64,000 nt of DNA from assembly GCF_020497125.1 (NCBI RefSeq), contig NC_059073.1:11181225-11245224 (forward strand), given 5' to 3'. The translations under genes were made by a program, and so were the position numbers. Shown here piece by piece: positions 10,762-22,073 of this stretch (position 1 is the first letter of the stretch; each line of letters begins with the position of its first letter). The notes under the pieces were generated by a model. It was given only the letters and a program-made list of their open reading frames with translations, ran no database searches and was not told where the DNA came from. This stretch comes from Mauremys mutica (Eukaryota; Chordata; Testudines; Geoemydidae).

Positions 10762-11188
10762 CAGGGCCGCCCAGAGGATTCAGGGGGCCTGGGGTCTTCG
10801 GCGGTGGGGGCCCCCCACTTCGGCAGTAATTCAGCGGCGGGGGGGTCCTTCCGCTCCGGGACCCACCGCCGAAGTGCCCTGAAGACCCACAGCGGGAGCC
10901 CCCCGCCACCAAATTACCGCTGAAGACCCTGCACTTCAGCGGCGGGTCCTGCTTCAGCGGTAATTCGGCGGCAGGGCGTCCTTCCGACCTGGGGCGGAAG
11001 GATCCCCCACCGCTGAAGACCAGGAGTGGAAGAAGCTCCGGGGGCCCGGATCCCGCGAGAGTTTTCTGGGGCCCCTGGAGCGAGTGAAGGACCCCGCTCC
11101 AGGGGCCCTAAAAAACTCTCGTGGGGGCCCCTGCGGAGCCCAGGGCCTGGGGCAAATTGCTCCACTTGCCCCTTCCTGGGCAGCCCTG
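10762..11188. mobile_element. hAT MITE, 427 bp, complete
   Basis: Inverted ends CAGGGCCGCCCAGAGG and TCCTGGGCAGCCCTG. Flanks agctggcc (10754-10761) and agccggcc (11189-11196) agree at 7 of 8 bases. The body is GC-rich with repeated 'ttcggcggt' and 'gaagaccc' motifs and inverted 'ggggcccctggagcg / cgctccaggggccc' at about 11069-11107. It is the complete relative of the fragment at 1-247. Confidence 0.85.
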
Positions 11189-11337
11189 AGCCGGCCCACT
11201 TCCCATCTTTCAAACCCAGAGGTTGAAGAGACTCATGGAACCATATCCAGAGGCCCTGACAGTCAATGGATCCTGTCCAGAGATCCGTATTATTATTTAT
11301 TTATGTTCTAGTAGGGACTGGAGGCCCAAACCTCACT

Positions 11338-11468
11338 GGTGGTGAGAACAGGTTAGACAAACACCTGTCAGGAATGGTTTAGTTATAATATAGTCGTGCC
11401 TTGAGTCTAAGGGACTGGACTAGATGACCTTTCAAAGTCCCTTCCGGTCCTACACTTCTATGATTCTA
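11338..11468 (+). mobile_element. CR1 3' end
   Basis: Contains the typical end of a CR1 copy: 'ggttagacaaacacctgtcaggaatgg', then 'actggactagatgacctttcaa...cccttccggtcctacac' and the terminal 'ttctatgattcta'. Severely 5'-truncated. Confidence 0.85.
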
Positions 11469-11554
11469 CCAGGCCCCACTGAACTAGGCACTATCCATAC
11501 ATTCATGGTATAGTGATGGAGAGTTTAAAGTCTGAATAGACAGACAAAGTGTGG

Positions 11555-11725
11555 GAGAACAAAATACTATTATCCCCATTGTACAAATGGGGAAAAGAGG
11601 CACAAAGAGATTAAGTGACTTGCCCCCATGGTCACACTGGAAGTCTGTGGCAGAACCAAGTACTGAACCCAGATTTCCCAAGTCCCAGGCTGGGTCTTTG
11701 AGCACAAGGTCACTTGTTATTTGCT
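11555..11725 (-). repeat. MIR-type SINE
   Basis: 'attatccccattgtacaaatgggg...gaggcacaaagagattaagtgacttgcccc...ggtcacactgg' is the reverse complement of the MIR core, and is followed by 'aacccagatttccc'. Confidence 0.8.
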
Positions 11726-11726
11726 C

Positions 11727-13230
11727 AAACTCCCACTGCCAATTACAGGCTGGTAAGCCTAACTGCAGTGCCAGGCAAATTGTCTGAAACTATAGTAAAG
11801 AACAGAATGATCAGACACATAGATGAACACGATCTGTTGGGGGAGGAGTCAACACGTCTCTTGCAAAGGGAAATCATGTCTCACCAATCTATTAGAATGC
11901 TTTGAGAGTGTCAACAAACATGTGGACAAGGTGACCCAGTGGAGATAGTGTACTTGGACTTTCAGAAAGACTTTGGCAAGGTCCTTCACCAATGGCTCTA
12001 AAGCAAAGTAAGCAGTCATGGGATAAGAGGGAAGGTCCTCTATGTATTAATAACTGGTTGAAAGGAAACAGAGGATAAGAATAAATGGTCAGTTTTCAGA
12101 ATGGAGAGATGTAAATAGTGAGGTCCCCAAAGGATCTATACTGGGACCAGTACTGTTCAACACATTCATAAATGATTTGGGAAAAGGGGAAACAGGTGGC
12201 AAAATTTGCAGATGATACAAAATTACTCCACACAGTTAAGTCCAAAATTGTCTGTGAAGAGTTACAAAGGGATCTGGGTGACTGGGCAACAAAATGACAG
12301 ATGAAATTCAATGCTGATAAATGCAAAGTAATGCACATTGGAAAACACAATCCCAACTATACATACAAAATGATGGGATCTAAATTAGATGTTACCACTC
12401 AAGAAAGATCTTGGAGTCATTGTGGATAGTTCTCTGAAAACATCTGCTCAATGTGGTGCAGCAGTCAAAAAAAGCTAGCAGAAGGTTAGGAACCAATAGG
12501 AAATGGATAGATAATAGAACAGAAAAAATCATAATGCCACTGTATAAATCCATAGTATGCCCACACCTTAAATACTGCATTCAGTTCTGATCACCACATC
12601 TCAAAAAAGATATATTAGAATTGGAAAATGTATAGAGAAGGGCAACAAATGTGATTAGGGGTAAGGAACAGTTTCCATATAAGGAGAGATTAAGAAGACT
12701 GGGACTTTTCAGCTTGAAAAAGAGATGATTGAGGGGGGATATGACAGAGGTCTTTAAAATCATGACTGGTGTGGAGAAAGTGAATAGGGAAGTGTTATTT
12801 ACCCCTTCACATAAAACAAGAACCAGGGATCACTCAGTGAAATAAATCGGCATCTTTTTTTTAAAACAAACAAAAGGAAGTATTTCTTCACACAATACAC
12901 AGTCAACCTGTGATACTCATTGCCAGGGGATGTTGTGAAGTCCATAACTATAACTGGATTAAAAGAGAATCAGATAAATTCATGGAGGTTAGGTCCATCA
13001 AAGGCTATTAGCCGAGGTGGTCAGGGATGCAACCCCACGCTCTGGGTGTCCCTAGCCTCTGACTACCAGAAGCTGAGAGTTGACGACAGGGGATGGCTCA
13101 CTCAATGATTGCCTATTTTTTTCAATCCCTCTGACGCATGTGGCATTGGCCACTCTCAGAAGACAGGATACTAAGCTTGATGGACCATTGGTCTGACCCA
13201 GTATGGCCGTTCTTATTTTCTTATGACTAA
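11727..13230 (+). pseudogene. CR1 LINE ORF2 relic (reverse transcriptase)
   Basis: About 1.5 kb following the C-terminal half of CR1 ORF2 through many stops and shifts. From 11735 a 'NYRLVSLTAVPGKL' segment is readable (RT domain 1), then '[15 protein letters not shown]' (12132-12176), a site near 12205-12225 where FADD should be but reads as 'FADDTK' only after a frame change, 'PLYKSIVCPHLKYCIQF' and the 'RRLGLFSLKKR' region (12690-12725). The 3' UTR ends at 'ctgacccagtatggccgttcttatt...cttatgac' near 13230, a CR1 subfamily different from the ATTCTATG-ended copies. Non-functional. Confidence 0.9.
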
Positions 13231-13861
13231 GAATTGACTAAACCATAGCAGTGAGTGGATCTCTTCATACCCGCAGAGATAGCACATTTTCAATAGTCTA
13301 AAATAAAAGTATGAACAACAGTCACGAGGTCTGCATCCTAAAGGAATGGTTCCAACCTCCTGACCATATGTAAATGATAAAAAGGTGCCTAACCATGGGG
13401 TTAGAAGCCTAATTTAACTACCTGCCTTTCATGTCTCTCCCAGAGTGACATTCACCTTTGTACAAGGATCAGAATGAGGCTTATGCACTGTTCAAGCCTT
13501 AATTAAACTCTCAAAATCCTGACGGGATACATACTCTCAAAATAGGGCACAAATGGCACCTAGTCCTTGCTCTGACCCTCGGCCTGGGATGAATTTCACC
13601 CCTAGTCAGTTGTCCCCACCTTCTCTCACATCCTCTCGCTGTAACATCCTAAAACGTTATCCAATTGCTGGGTGTTGCCGGTTGTGTGTATGAACGTCAC
13701 ATGAGAAAACTCCATTCTGTTGCACTGTACAGTGATGTAATATCACATAATTTTAAGGCCTCATTCAGGAAGGTGCTTAAGCATGTGCTTAACTTTAAGC
13801 ATGTAAGCAGTAGAGCTCAGTGTGAAACAGTTTTACTGCCCCACACAAATTTTTGAGAGTT
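13231..13861. other. Unassigned; 43-bp repeat and palindrome scrap
   Basis: Holds the second exact copy of the 43-bp repeat (13462-13504). At 13757-13807, 'tgcttaagcatgtgcttaactttaagcatg' is part of a palindromic interspersed repeat of the 'cctgattcag' type. No gene. Confidence 0.5.
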
Positions 13862-14225
13862 TGAAATTTTTTCCCATTTCTAACCAGGACAAAAGGATGA
13901 AACCATAAAGGTATTTGTGAACCTAGAAACCAATTTTTTTTTCATTTTATGTCAACACAAAATGTTTCATTTCAATAACTTTGAAATGTTCTGCTTTGAC
14001 TTCAGCCTTTTTTCTGTAATTTTTTTATGTCAGCTTACATTTCTAAACAGAAAGTCATTTCGAATGGGAATTTGTCATTTAGAAAATACTGAAATGTTTT
14101 GTTTTGACAATTTCAGAACTGGTTTTCTCGACATTTTTTTCAAGACGGGAAATTCATTGAATCTGACACAGTTTTGATGAATTGGCATTTTTTGATGGAA
14201 AGCGATTTATTGAAAAATTGACGGC
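13862..14225. repeat. AT-rich degenerate internal repeat
   Basis: Variants of 'aaatgtttcatttcaataactttgaaatgtt' and 'gaaatgttttgttttgaca' recur several times in about 360 bases, giving a partly self-complementary AT-rich block. Class unknown. Confidence 0.45.
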
Positions 14226-16129
14226 CTGCAAAGTATTTCCTTTGGGACCACTTGAGTACTTAGAGAAGCATATACTTAAGTACAGTCCTGAACAGGGGCC
14301 TTATTTTCTAGAATCTCTGTCACAAAACTACCCCTGAAAAACATTATAGAATGAAAGAGTAAAATGCAACCGGAACATATGGCACAAATACCAGTATCTC
14401 TTATTCCTAAATGAATTCCTTTGTGAGGGCCGTCTGTCTATCTATGTGCTGCAGCTATCATTGATCTATCTGCCTGTCACTGCTGTATCAACTCATTTCC
14501 TATGCTGAGGTTCATAGCAGTATTTTTTTCTCAATATAGGTGTGTCTCAAGCCACCCTCTCTAATACAGAATACATTTAGTGGCACAATTTGCAATAAAT
14601 CTTAAACACCATTATTTCATCCATGCAAAGTGATGCCTTAGAAAATGCCACAGAGCTGCTGCAATTTGAATAATATCATTTCCACTTAATGGAGGGCCTG
14701 TTCATTCTCAGCCATGAAATAATGTAGAAAATTCAGAAGAATTACTCTCCTTTCTTGGAAGTGCAGCCTTAAGCTAGAGACCAAAGGAGAGAAGGGGAAA
14801 AAAAGGAGACAAAGCATATTTCTTCTCCTCAATCTCCACTTCTATCCGACAAATAGGGTCACCTTGCAGACTGCTAAAGAACAGCGCTTCTGACCTCTAT
14901 TAAAGTGCCTATAGATTCAGACTTCCGTTTCTCCCATTAAAGAGCTTTCAACAGACACTATCTGCATGAGAAATGTTTGGAATTTATTATTGTGACATGA
15001 GTCACAAGCCATGATTTGTCTGGCAAAGTGCTGCAGCTAGAGTGATTCGAACTCAAGAGGCCCAATCCTGCAGGACCTTCTCAGTCTATATTCTGACAAT
15101 GCACTTGCTGAAGTCGATGAGAATTTTGCCTGAGTAAAGGCAGTAGGATTAGGCCCTGAACCAGTGCATGCTGGGAAATGTAGGGTCTCACCAGAAGAGT
15201 ACTATTTCCCAGTATAACTAAATGAATTACCTCTAGTTTAGACTAACTAGCACCCACCAGTGATTTTGGAGGAGGGTGTCTACCTTGATGGATACTCAAG
15301 ATTATCCATAAAGCCATCTGATACAACCAGAGATCATCTCATCTACATTTTCATCACGGTAATGTGTCCCATGAGGCAAGTGCCCTGCATCTATAGTGCA
15401 TCCAGGGCTTCTGCCAGAGATAATCAATAGACCAATGTTAGTCCTACTAAAGACACTTTCTGGCGCAGTCCCGTGTAGGTGACCACTGTGCCATGAGAGA
15501 TCAGTCACAGCATAAGAAATAGTATGTCTAGTTGGGTGCTTAATGCAATGGGAGAAGGCCTGGCCCTACAAACACACTGTGCATAGGACAACTCTGACAA
15601 TGGAAGTCCCACTTTCCAGCAGCCAGGGTGCACAGTGCCCCATGGGCTAACTCTTATGATAATCTGGCCAGACGTATTTTGGTGCCTGAATGGGATCTGA
15701 GGTTGAAAGTCTAACCCAAAGAGCTCCCAGGATCCATTCTTAGCTTGAAGACATATGCTCAGATGTACTTCAGCGCAGGCTGCTGGGGACTGGGATTCTT
15801 TTACTTGTTTCACAACTTTTCATTTGCCTTCATTCATTTACAATAACCCTGTAGAAGCTCAAGAGACAAAGAAGGAAAAACCAACCGATCCTTCTGCCTA
15901 TCTAAGTATTTATCTGCCCCGCCCACTATCAGCACAGGAGCCGAGCCCCAAAAAGAATGTGATCTTTCAGAGGGCTCATGAAAAACAGACATTTGGATTT
16001 GCAAAGTGCCTGTCAACTTGTAAAAGCCCCATCCTGATGCCTCTGCATTTGCAAATCCCCACTGAGTACAATCTGCTTAGGCAAGGTATTCCTATGGCCC
16101 CCGTTACCATGGTATCTGAACACCTCACA
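14226..16129. other. Unassigned sequence
   Basis: 1.9 kb without a recognisable gene. 'cccaatcctgcaggacc...ggattaggccct' at 15061-15156 is a weak palindrome of the same style as 8272-8346. Open frames of up to 164 codons near 15755-16249 show no domain and sit on MIR sequence at their end. Confidence 0.45.
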
Positions 16130-16318
16130 ATCATTGATGTGTGTATCCTCACAACACCCCTGTGTGGTCAAGCAGCACTGTTATCCCCTGTTACAGAGGG
16201 GAATATCAAGGAACCCCAAGCTGCCCAAAGTCACACAAGAAGTCTATAGTGGAGCAGGGAATTAAATCCAGTTATCCCCAGTCCCAAACAGAGGCTTGAA
16301 CCACTGGGCCATGCAGGT
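16130..16318 (-). repeat. MIR-type SINE
   Basis: 'cctcacaacacccctgtgtggtca...ttatcccctgttacagaggggaa...cccaaagtcacacaagaagtc...ccagttatccccagtcccaaacagaggcttgaaccactgggcca' is a long, fairly complete reverse-complement MIR, including the tRNA-like end. Confidence 0.85.
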
Positions 16319-17265
16319 GTTCTACCACTGCTGGCACTGACTCCAGTGGGAATTTTGCCCTAGCAAGGACATCGGAATCAGGCCTCATTTGTGGAAGGCT
16401 CGCCTTGCCCTCCGCTGAAACGCTCCCAGGCCCGTGGGGTGGAACAGGGTGGCCGTTTGCAAAGGGCAGCTCTACGCAAGGGTGTGTTGTAAGCAGGGGA
16501 GGTGAAGAATAATGTACCAAGCTGGGAAGATTTTATTTCGATTCTGTAGCACGGCATGTAGACCGGGCTGCAGCCAGTGGGATGGGTCAGGGAAGCAGGG
16601 GGACGCACTAGCAGGCTTGTCGCAGTAGCCACAGGTGAGGAAGTAAAATCAGTTTGGGTGCCCAGAGCATAAAACAGGCCGTCTCCCCGCAATTTCCCCT
16701 TGCCCAAAGTGCTGAACGGCAAAGCTCCTTTGTCAAGCGGCGTGACACCAGCGTTGCCTTCTGAGAGCTCTGCGCAGGTTAATTGACGGGGTTGCAGGAG
16801 CAATGGATTTGTGCCTGACGGGCCTACCAAAGCGTTGAAGATGGGCCCATTTGCATTCATCACTCTCATGCTCCTTTATAGACTGGGAGAGCCCCACAGT
16901 GGCTTTATTGAAATGCCGAGTCTAGAGTTGATGGGGGTCCATGTCTGTTCCCTGAATTTTAATTGAAATCAATGCCTAAGTGCTATCAGAAAATAATAAA
17001 GCAGGACAAGTGTCTCCTGCTCATTCAGTGTGCACCGAAATACTCCACTCTCCCTTACCTCCCTGACTAAATGATCAATTATCAGACTTATTTCTCCCTA
17101 CTTAGGCTTTCCAAGGCTGGCGGTTTAAAAAAATACCAGCAATGAGCTGTTTCCCCTATAATGGTGATGAGCTCTTTTGTTTGCCCGGAGGCCTTTTTGT
17201 GACGGGGATGAATTTGCCTTAGACACAATCCCCATCTCTCTGCACCGAATCTTGCCCCACCTGGA
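16319..17265. other. Unassigned sequence
   Basis: Nothing gene-like. The 163-codon minus-strand frame at 16378-16869 has no motif and is probably chance. Confidence 0.45.
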
Positions 17266-17331
17266 GGATTACGCAGGGATTATGGCAGGATTACGCAGGG
17301 ATTATGGCAGGATTACGCAGGGATTATGGCA
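17266..17331. repeat. Tandem repeat, three exact 22-bp units
   Basis: The unit ggattacgcagggattatgg plus ca is present three times without a mismatch, followed by 'tcgcc'. Exact identity suggests recent expansion. Confidence 0.95.
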
Positions 17332-17454
17332 TCGCCCCTTGGCGTTTTAAATGGGGACTAAAGTGATGGGGGATCAGCACACATAAGAGACACAGAACGC
17401 GCTGGCTGGTCTGTGATACTGCTGAGAAATCAGAGGTCAGTAGGCAGCACAGTA

Positions 17455-17757
17455 GGCAGCACCCCCCCCCGAATGGCTGCCCCCTCTGCCTCTTCCGCTG
17501 AGGCCCCGCCCTCGCTCCACCTCTCCCCACCCCCGCTCTGCCCTTTCCCTCAAGGTCCCCTCTTTGCCTCCCCCGAGCGCCTCCCGCCAGCCGCTTGCTG
17601 CTCGGCTGCCCACCCAGGGGCCTGCACTGAAGAGCCGATTGGCAGCCAGCCCTGGGGCCCAGAACCACTGTGCCTGGTGGGTGCTGAGCACCCCTTATTT
17701 TTTCCCCTGTGGGTGCTAGAGCCCCGGACCACCCACGGAGTTGGCACCTATGGTTTG
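17455..17757. mobile_element. GC-rich hAT-like MITE fragment
   Basis: Begins in a C-run with 'cctctgcctcttccgctgaggccccgccc' style text and ends 'gggtgctgagcaccccttattttttcccctgtgggtgct...ccacccacggagttggcacctatg'. The C-rich 'tgaggccccgccc' blocks resemble the GC-rich DNA transposons in this window. No clean target duplication was seen. Confidence 0.45.
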
Positions 17758-18092
17758 TGGGTGTCTCATGGCAAACTCATTGCCTCAGCTCACACGTAAG
17801 TGGAGGTATTCAGAGCCCAGTTCTCTAATTCCAGTGCAGTCAGTGGAACTTTTCCCACGTATACCAGCTGATGATCTAGCTTCTGTAACACAGGATCAGA
17901 GCTGAGCAGACCCAGCATACGTGACGTGGTAAGTCAGCTTCCTCCTGTGTAAGTGTGAGTGATTCTTGGCTGGCACACCAGGGATTGAACTGGGGAAGCT
18001 CCAGATCAAAAATCATGAGCTAATGGCCAAGGCTCCCTAGCCGGGGCCTGTAACAACTCATATCCTTTGCGGACCAGGCCAGAAAGGGACTC

Positions 18093-18352
18093 GTAAGGGT
18101 ACAGCGACACAGCAAGCAGCAGCCCACGGCAGCAAGTCTCAGAGCCTGGGTTGACAGCTTCAGGTTTGCAGTACGGCTCTAAAAACAGCAGTGTAGTCGT
18201 TCAGACTTGGGCTGGATCTCTGGCTCCGAAGCCCAGAGGAGGGAGGTGGGCTTCACAGCCCAAGCTCCAGCCCAAGCCTGAATGTCTACACAGCTCCTTT
18301 TAGCACCGTAGCACGAACCTCGCCACTGCTGACTGCATAGACCTACCCCTAC
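18093..18352. mobile_element. Harbinger-like MITE, probable
   Basis: The ends GGGTACAGCGACACAGC and GACTGCATAGACCTACCC are imperfect inverted repeats of the class ending in 'GTAGAC...CCC'. The interior has inverted 'agcccaagctccagccc / gggctggatctctggct'. The 3-bp flanks do not match exactly. Confidence 0.5.
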
Positions 18353-18898
18353 GCACACGGATTAGTGGGTTACATGAAGAAATTCCTGGATTCCATTATT
18401 TAAATCAACTTGGATTCAGGACTCTGTGGCTGTCGGTATGGAAGATAACTCGACAGTGAAGAAAAGATTATTAACACTAAGTTCAGGGAAGATGCTGCAG
18501 CAGCACTGCTGACCTCCCACATTTTCTTCCAGTTAATTAAATGTAGTAGGACGATCTCGCCAGGAGATAGATTTCACTCCTCTTTAATATTACTGTGAGA
18601 GCGGCGAGGGCAGCGTGACTGCGTCTCTGCTGTCCTGCCAACGTGCCCTTTCCCATCGCTGACCAGAAGGGATTACCTCCAGAGATGGAAATGGACTCCA
18701 GTATCCATAGCTCATTCAGTTCTATTGCCAATTAGCGCCAGAGGCATTTGGCAAAGCTGAGATATGTGTGCTAGGAGCTAGACTGAGACCCCATTTCACA
18801 TATGCCACCAAACAGCCTTCCAGTGATGACTTTCAGCAGCTGCCAATTCCGGCTGGCTTCAGATCAGCAACTTTCGGCATGAGCAAGTCTGTAGCTTA
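18353..18898. other. Unassigned sequence
   Basis: 546 bases; no gene or repeat recognised. Confidence 0.45.
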
Positions 18899-18911
18899 CT
18901 ACTAATTCTCT

Positions 18912-19282
18912 AAAAAAAGAACAGGAGGACTCGTGGCACCTTAGAGACCAACACATTTATTTGACCATAAGCTTTCATGGGCTACAGCCCACTTCACTGG
19001 GTGCATAGAATGGAACATACAGTAAGGAGATATATAGACATGTACAGAGAACATGAAAAGGTGGGAGTTGTCCTACCAACTCTAAGAGGCTAATTAATTA
19101 AGAGAAAAAACTTTTTTGTGTGTCTATATATCTCCTTACTATATGTTCCATTCTATGCATCCAATGAAGTGGGCTGTAGCCCACAAAAGCTTATGCTCAA
19201 ATAAATTTGTTAGTCTCTAAGGTCCCACAAGCACTCCTGTTCTTTTTGTGGATACAGACTAACATGGCTGCTACTCTGAAAC
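18912..19282. mobile_element. Fold-back Penelope-like element ends
   Basis: The left arm (18912-19040) is in minus orientation and the right arm (about 19112-19282) in plus; both carry the same 'tctaaggtgccac...', 'aaataaattt' and 'gaagtgggctgtagccca' blocks and 'tatctccttact'. The whole is bounded by a perfect 13-bp duplication, CTACTAATTCTCT, at 18899-18911 and 19283-19295. The same 3' block ends the GIY-YIG-bearing Penelope copy at 58184-59944, which identifies the family. Each arm holds a hammerhead-like segment. Confidence 0.8.
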
Positions 19283-19318
19283 CTACTAATTCTCTGAAGT
19301 TTTCCCACGTATTGCACC

Positions 19319-19398
19319 AGATCCTCAGCTGGTGTCAATTGGTAGAGGCCTATCAAAATCAGTGGAGCTACCTTGATTTACACCAGCTGAGGACCTAA
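19319..19398. repeat. Small palindromic interspersed repeat
   Basis: 'agatcctcagctggtgt' at the left pairs with 'acaccagctgaggacct' at the right over about 80 bases. Class unknown; directly abuts the hAT MITE at 19401. Confidence 0.55.
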
Positions 19399-19400
19399 CC

Positions 19401-19711
19401 CAGGGGAAGGCAACCTATGGCATGCGTACCAAAGGCGGCACGTGAGCTGATTTTCAGTAGCACTCACGCTGCCCGGGTCCTGGCCACTGGTCCGGGGGGC
19501 TCTGCATTTTAATTTAATTTTAAATGAAGCTTCTTAAACATTTTTAAAACCTTATTTACTTTACCTATAACAATAGTTTAGTTATAAATTGTAGACTTAT
19601 AGAAAGAGACCTTCTAAAAACATTAAAATGTATGATTGGCACGTGAAACCTTAAATCAGAGTGAATAAATGAAGAGTCGGCACAGCACTTCTGAAAAGTT
19701 GCCGACCCCTG
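19401..19711 (+). mobile_element. 311-bp hAT MITE, copy 1
   Basis: Ends CAGGGGAAGGCAACCTATGG and AAAGTTGCCGACCCCTG are inverted repeats. Flanks acctaacc (19393-19400) and atctagcc (19712-19719) agree at 6 of 8. The AT-rich middle and the 'ccgggtcctggccactggtccgggg' block are shared with 23658-23968 and 24919-25228. Confidence 0.85.
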
Positions 19712-19977
19712 ATCTAGCCCTTTGTGATTGGCAGGAGACTTTACCGGCCTGACTCTCATTTACACTAAGGTCCTTTACACTGGGCAGGCTGAGGAAAGGA
19801 ACCTTAAAGTGGCTGCAAATCAAACTCTGTCTAATGCTCCTCTCGCCTGCCAGCTTGGTGCAATGGAGCTGTTTCCTTCAGTGAACCTGCTCTGTCGATA
19901 AGCAGAGAACTCCAGACTCTAGGCCTGCTGATCTCATTTCTTTCCACTGACTCTGGGAGAGAGGGGGTGGATAACGG

Positions 19978-22073
19978 TAGAATCATAGAACCATAGGGTT
20001 AGAAGGGACCACAATGGTCATTAAGTCTAACCCCCGTGCTAAGATGGAGGATTTGTTGTGTCTAAACCATCCAAGACAGATGGCTCCAGCCTCCTTTTGA
20101 AAACCTCCAGTGAAGGAGCTTCCACAACCTCCCTAGGTATCTGTTCCACTGTCCTACTGTTCTTACAGTTTGGAAGCGTTTCCTGAGATTTAATCTAAAT
20201 CTGCTGTGCTGTAGTTTGAACCCTTTGCCTCTTGTCCTGCCCTCTGTGGCAAGAGAGAACAACTTTTCTCCATCTTTTTATGGCAGCCTTTCAAGATCTG
20301 AAGACCGCTATCATATCCCCCCTTAATCTCCTCTTTTCCAAACGAAACGTACCCAGTTCCATCAGCCTTTGCTCATATGGCTTGTATTCCATCCTTTAAG
20401 CATCTTTGTCTCTAGCCTCTGGATTCTTTCCAATTTTGATACATCCTTTCTATACATTGACGACCAAAAGTGGACACAGTTCTCCAACTGAGACCTAACC
20501 AGTACCAAGCTGAGTGGTACTATCACCTCTCGAGACTTGTATGCTATGCCTCTGTTAATGCCACCCAATATTGAATTTCCTTTTTTTTTTGCAACAGCAT
20601 CTCATTGCTGACACACGTTGAGGTTATGATCCACCCCAACTCCCAGCTCCGTCACAGCAGTTCTGCTGCCAAGCCAGTTTTCCCCCATTCTGTAATTGTG
20701 CATTTGGTTTTTCTTCCCTAAGTGTAGCACCTTACATTTGTCTTTGCTGAATTTCATTTTGTTGTCTATAGCCCAGTTCTGCAATTTATCAAGATACCTC
20801 TGCATTTTAGCTCTATCCTCTAAAGTATTGGCAACCCCCACCTCCAGCTTTGTGTCATCTGCAAGCTGATCAGTGTGCTCTCCGTTCCTACAGCCAGGGT
20901 CATTAATAAGATGTTAAATAACACCGAACCCAGAACGGATCCCTGTGGACCCCCACTTGAGACCTTCTTCCAATCTGACATCATTCCATTATAGTTACTC
21001 GTTACTTGTGATTGTTAAACCAAATATCTACCCACTTAATGGTATTCTGTCAAACCTGAATTTCTCCAGCTTACTTATCAGACTGTCATATGGGACTGTG
21101 TCCAAAGCCTTGCTCAAGTCCAGGTATATATGTCCACTGCATTCCCCCTACCCATCCCCAAACCAGTTACCCTGTCAAAGAAGGAAATCAAGCAGGTTTG
21201 GCATGATTTGTTCTTGATAAATCCATGCCGGCTGCGAGTGATCACCCCTTCATCCTCCAGGTATTTGCAACTTGAATGTTTTATACTTTGCTCTACTAGC
21301 TTCCCAGGTATCGAGGTCAGGCTGACTGGTCTACACTTCCCCAGGTCCTCCTTTCCCACCTTTTTAAAGATGGGCATTATGTTAGGTTTTTCTCCAGTCT
21401 TGCAGGACACCCCCCCACTCCGCATCCATGAGATTGTAAATATTGCCAGGGTTCCAAGATTTCTTCAGCTAATTCCTTCAGTACCCTTGAGTGAATAGCA
21501 TCCGACCCCACTGATTGGAATGGATTCAAAGAAGATCTCTGACATGTTCTTTACTTATCCCAGAGTTTCTCAAACAGGGGTCACCGCTTGTGTAGGGAAA
21601 GCCCCTGATGGGCTGGGCCGGTGTGTTTACCTGCCCCGTCCGCAGGTCCGGTGGAACGCAGTACGTACCTCGGCCAGAAGCGGCAACCCCTGTTTGAGAA
21701 ACCCTGACTTATCCTGATCCTCATTCCTTCCTCTTTATTGTCTACGGTAACTTCATTAGTCGTCCAGTCACATATTATTTTTTGTGAGAAGGCTGAAGCA
21801 AAGTAGGCATTGAGCACCTCTGCCTTCCTATCATCTTCCATTACCATCACCTTCTGCATTGACCAGCAGACCCGCACCGTCCCTGATCTTTCTTTTTTCT
21901 CTGACATATTTGAAGAACTCCTTGTTGTCTCTATCGTTTCTTGCCAGCTGTAACTCATTCTTTGCCTGGGCTTTCCCGATTTTGTCCCTACATGTTCGGG
22001 CTATTCCCATGTATACTTCCTTGGTGACATGCCCCTCCTTCCATTTCCTGTATGTATCCCTTTTGGTTTTGAG
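19978..22073 (-). pseudogene. CR1 LINE ORF2 relic, 2.1 kb, with nested MITE
   Basis: Read on the minus strand from 22073 to 19978 it follows the ORF2 order: the 'DKIGKAQAKNELQLA...' linker (about 21975), 'NAYFASAF' (about 21800), 'CRPVSLTSIPGKL' (about 21320), 'HGFIKNKSCQTCLISFF' (about 21215), 'KMQRYLDKLQNWAIDNKMKFSKDKCKVLHLG' (about 20770-20700), the 'LENCVHFWSSMY' region and the C-terminal 'RFRLNLRKRF' (about 20190), then the 3' UTR to 'cttctaaccctatggttctatgat' at 19980. Stops and shifts are frequent, and the FADD block is lost near 20860. A 146-bp hAT MITE lies at 21561-21706, so CR1 predates it. It is the longest CR1 stretch in the window. Confidence 0.9.
21561..21706. mobile_element. 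146-bp hAT MITE nested in CR1
   Basis: Ends CAGAGTTTCTCAAACAGGGG and CCCCTGTTTGAGAAACCCTG are inverted repeats extending to about 29 bases with three mismatches. ACTTATCC flanks it exactly on both sides (21553-21560 and 21707-21714). Confidence 0.9.

Noticed and set aside
15755..16249. 164-codon plus-strand frame
   Set aside because: No domain, and its end lies in a reversed MIR element.
17266..17331. CRISPR-like array
   Set aside because: The units are contiguous without spacers, and the sequence is vertebrate.
18912..19282. Active hammerhead ribozyme
   Set aside because: CUGAUGA is changed in both arms (CCAGUGA and CCAAUGA) and GAAA is AAAA in the right arm.
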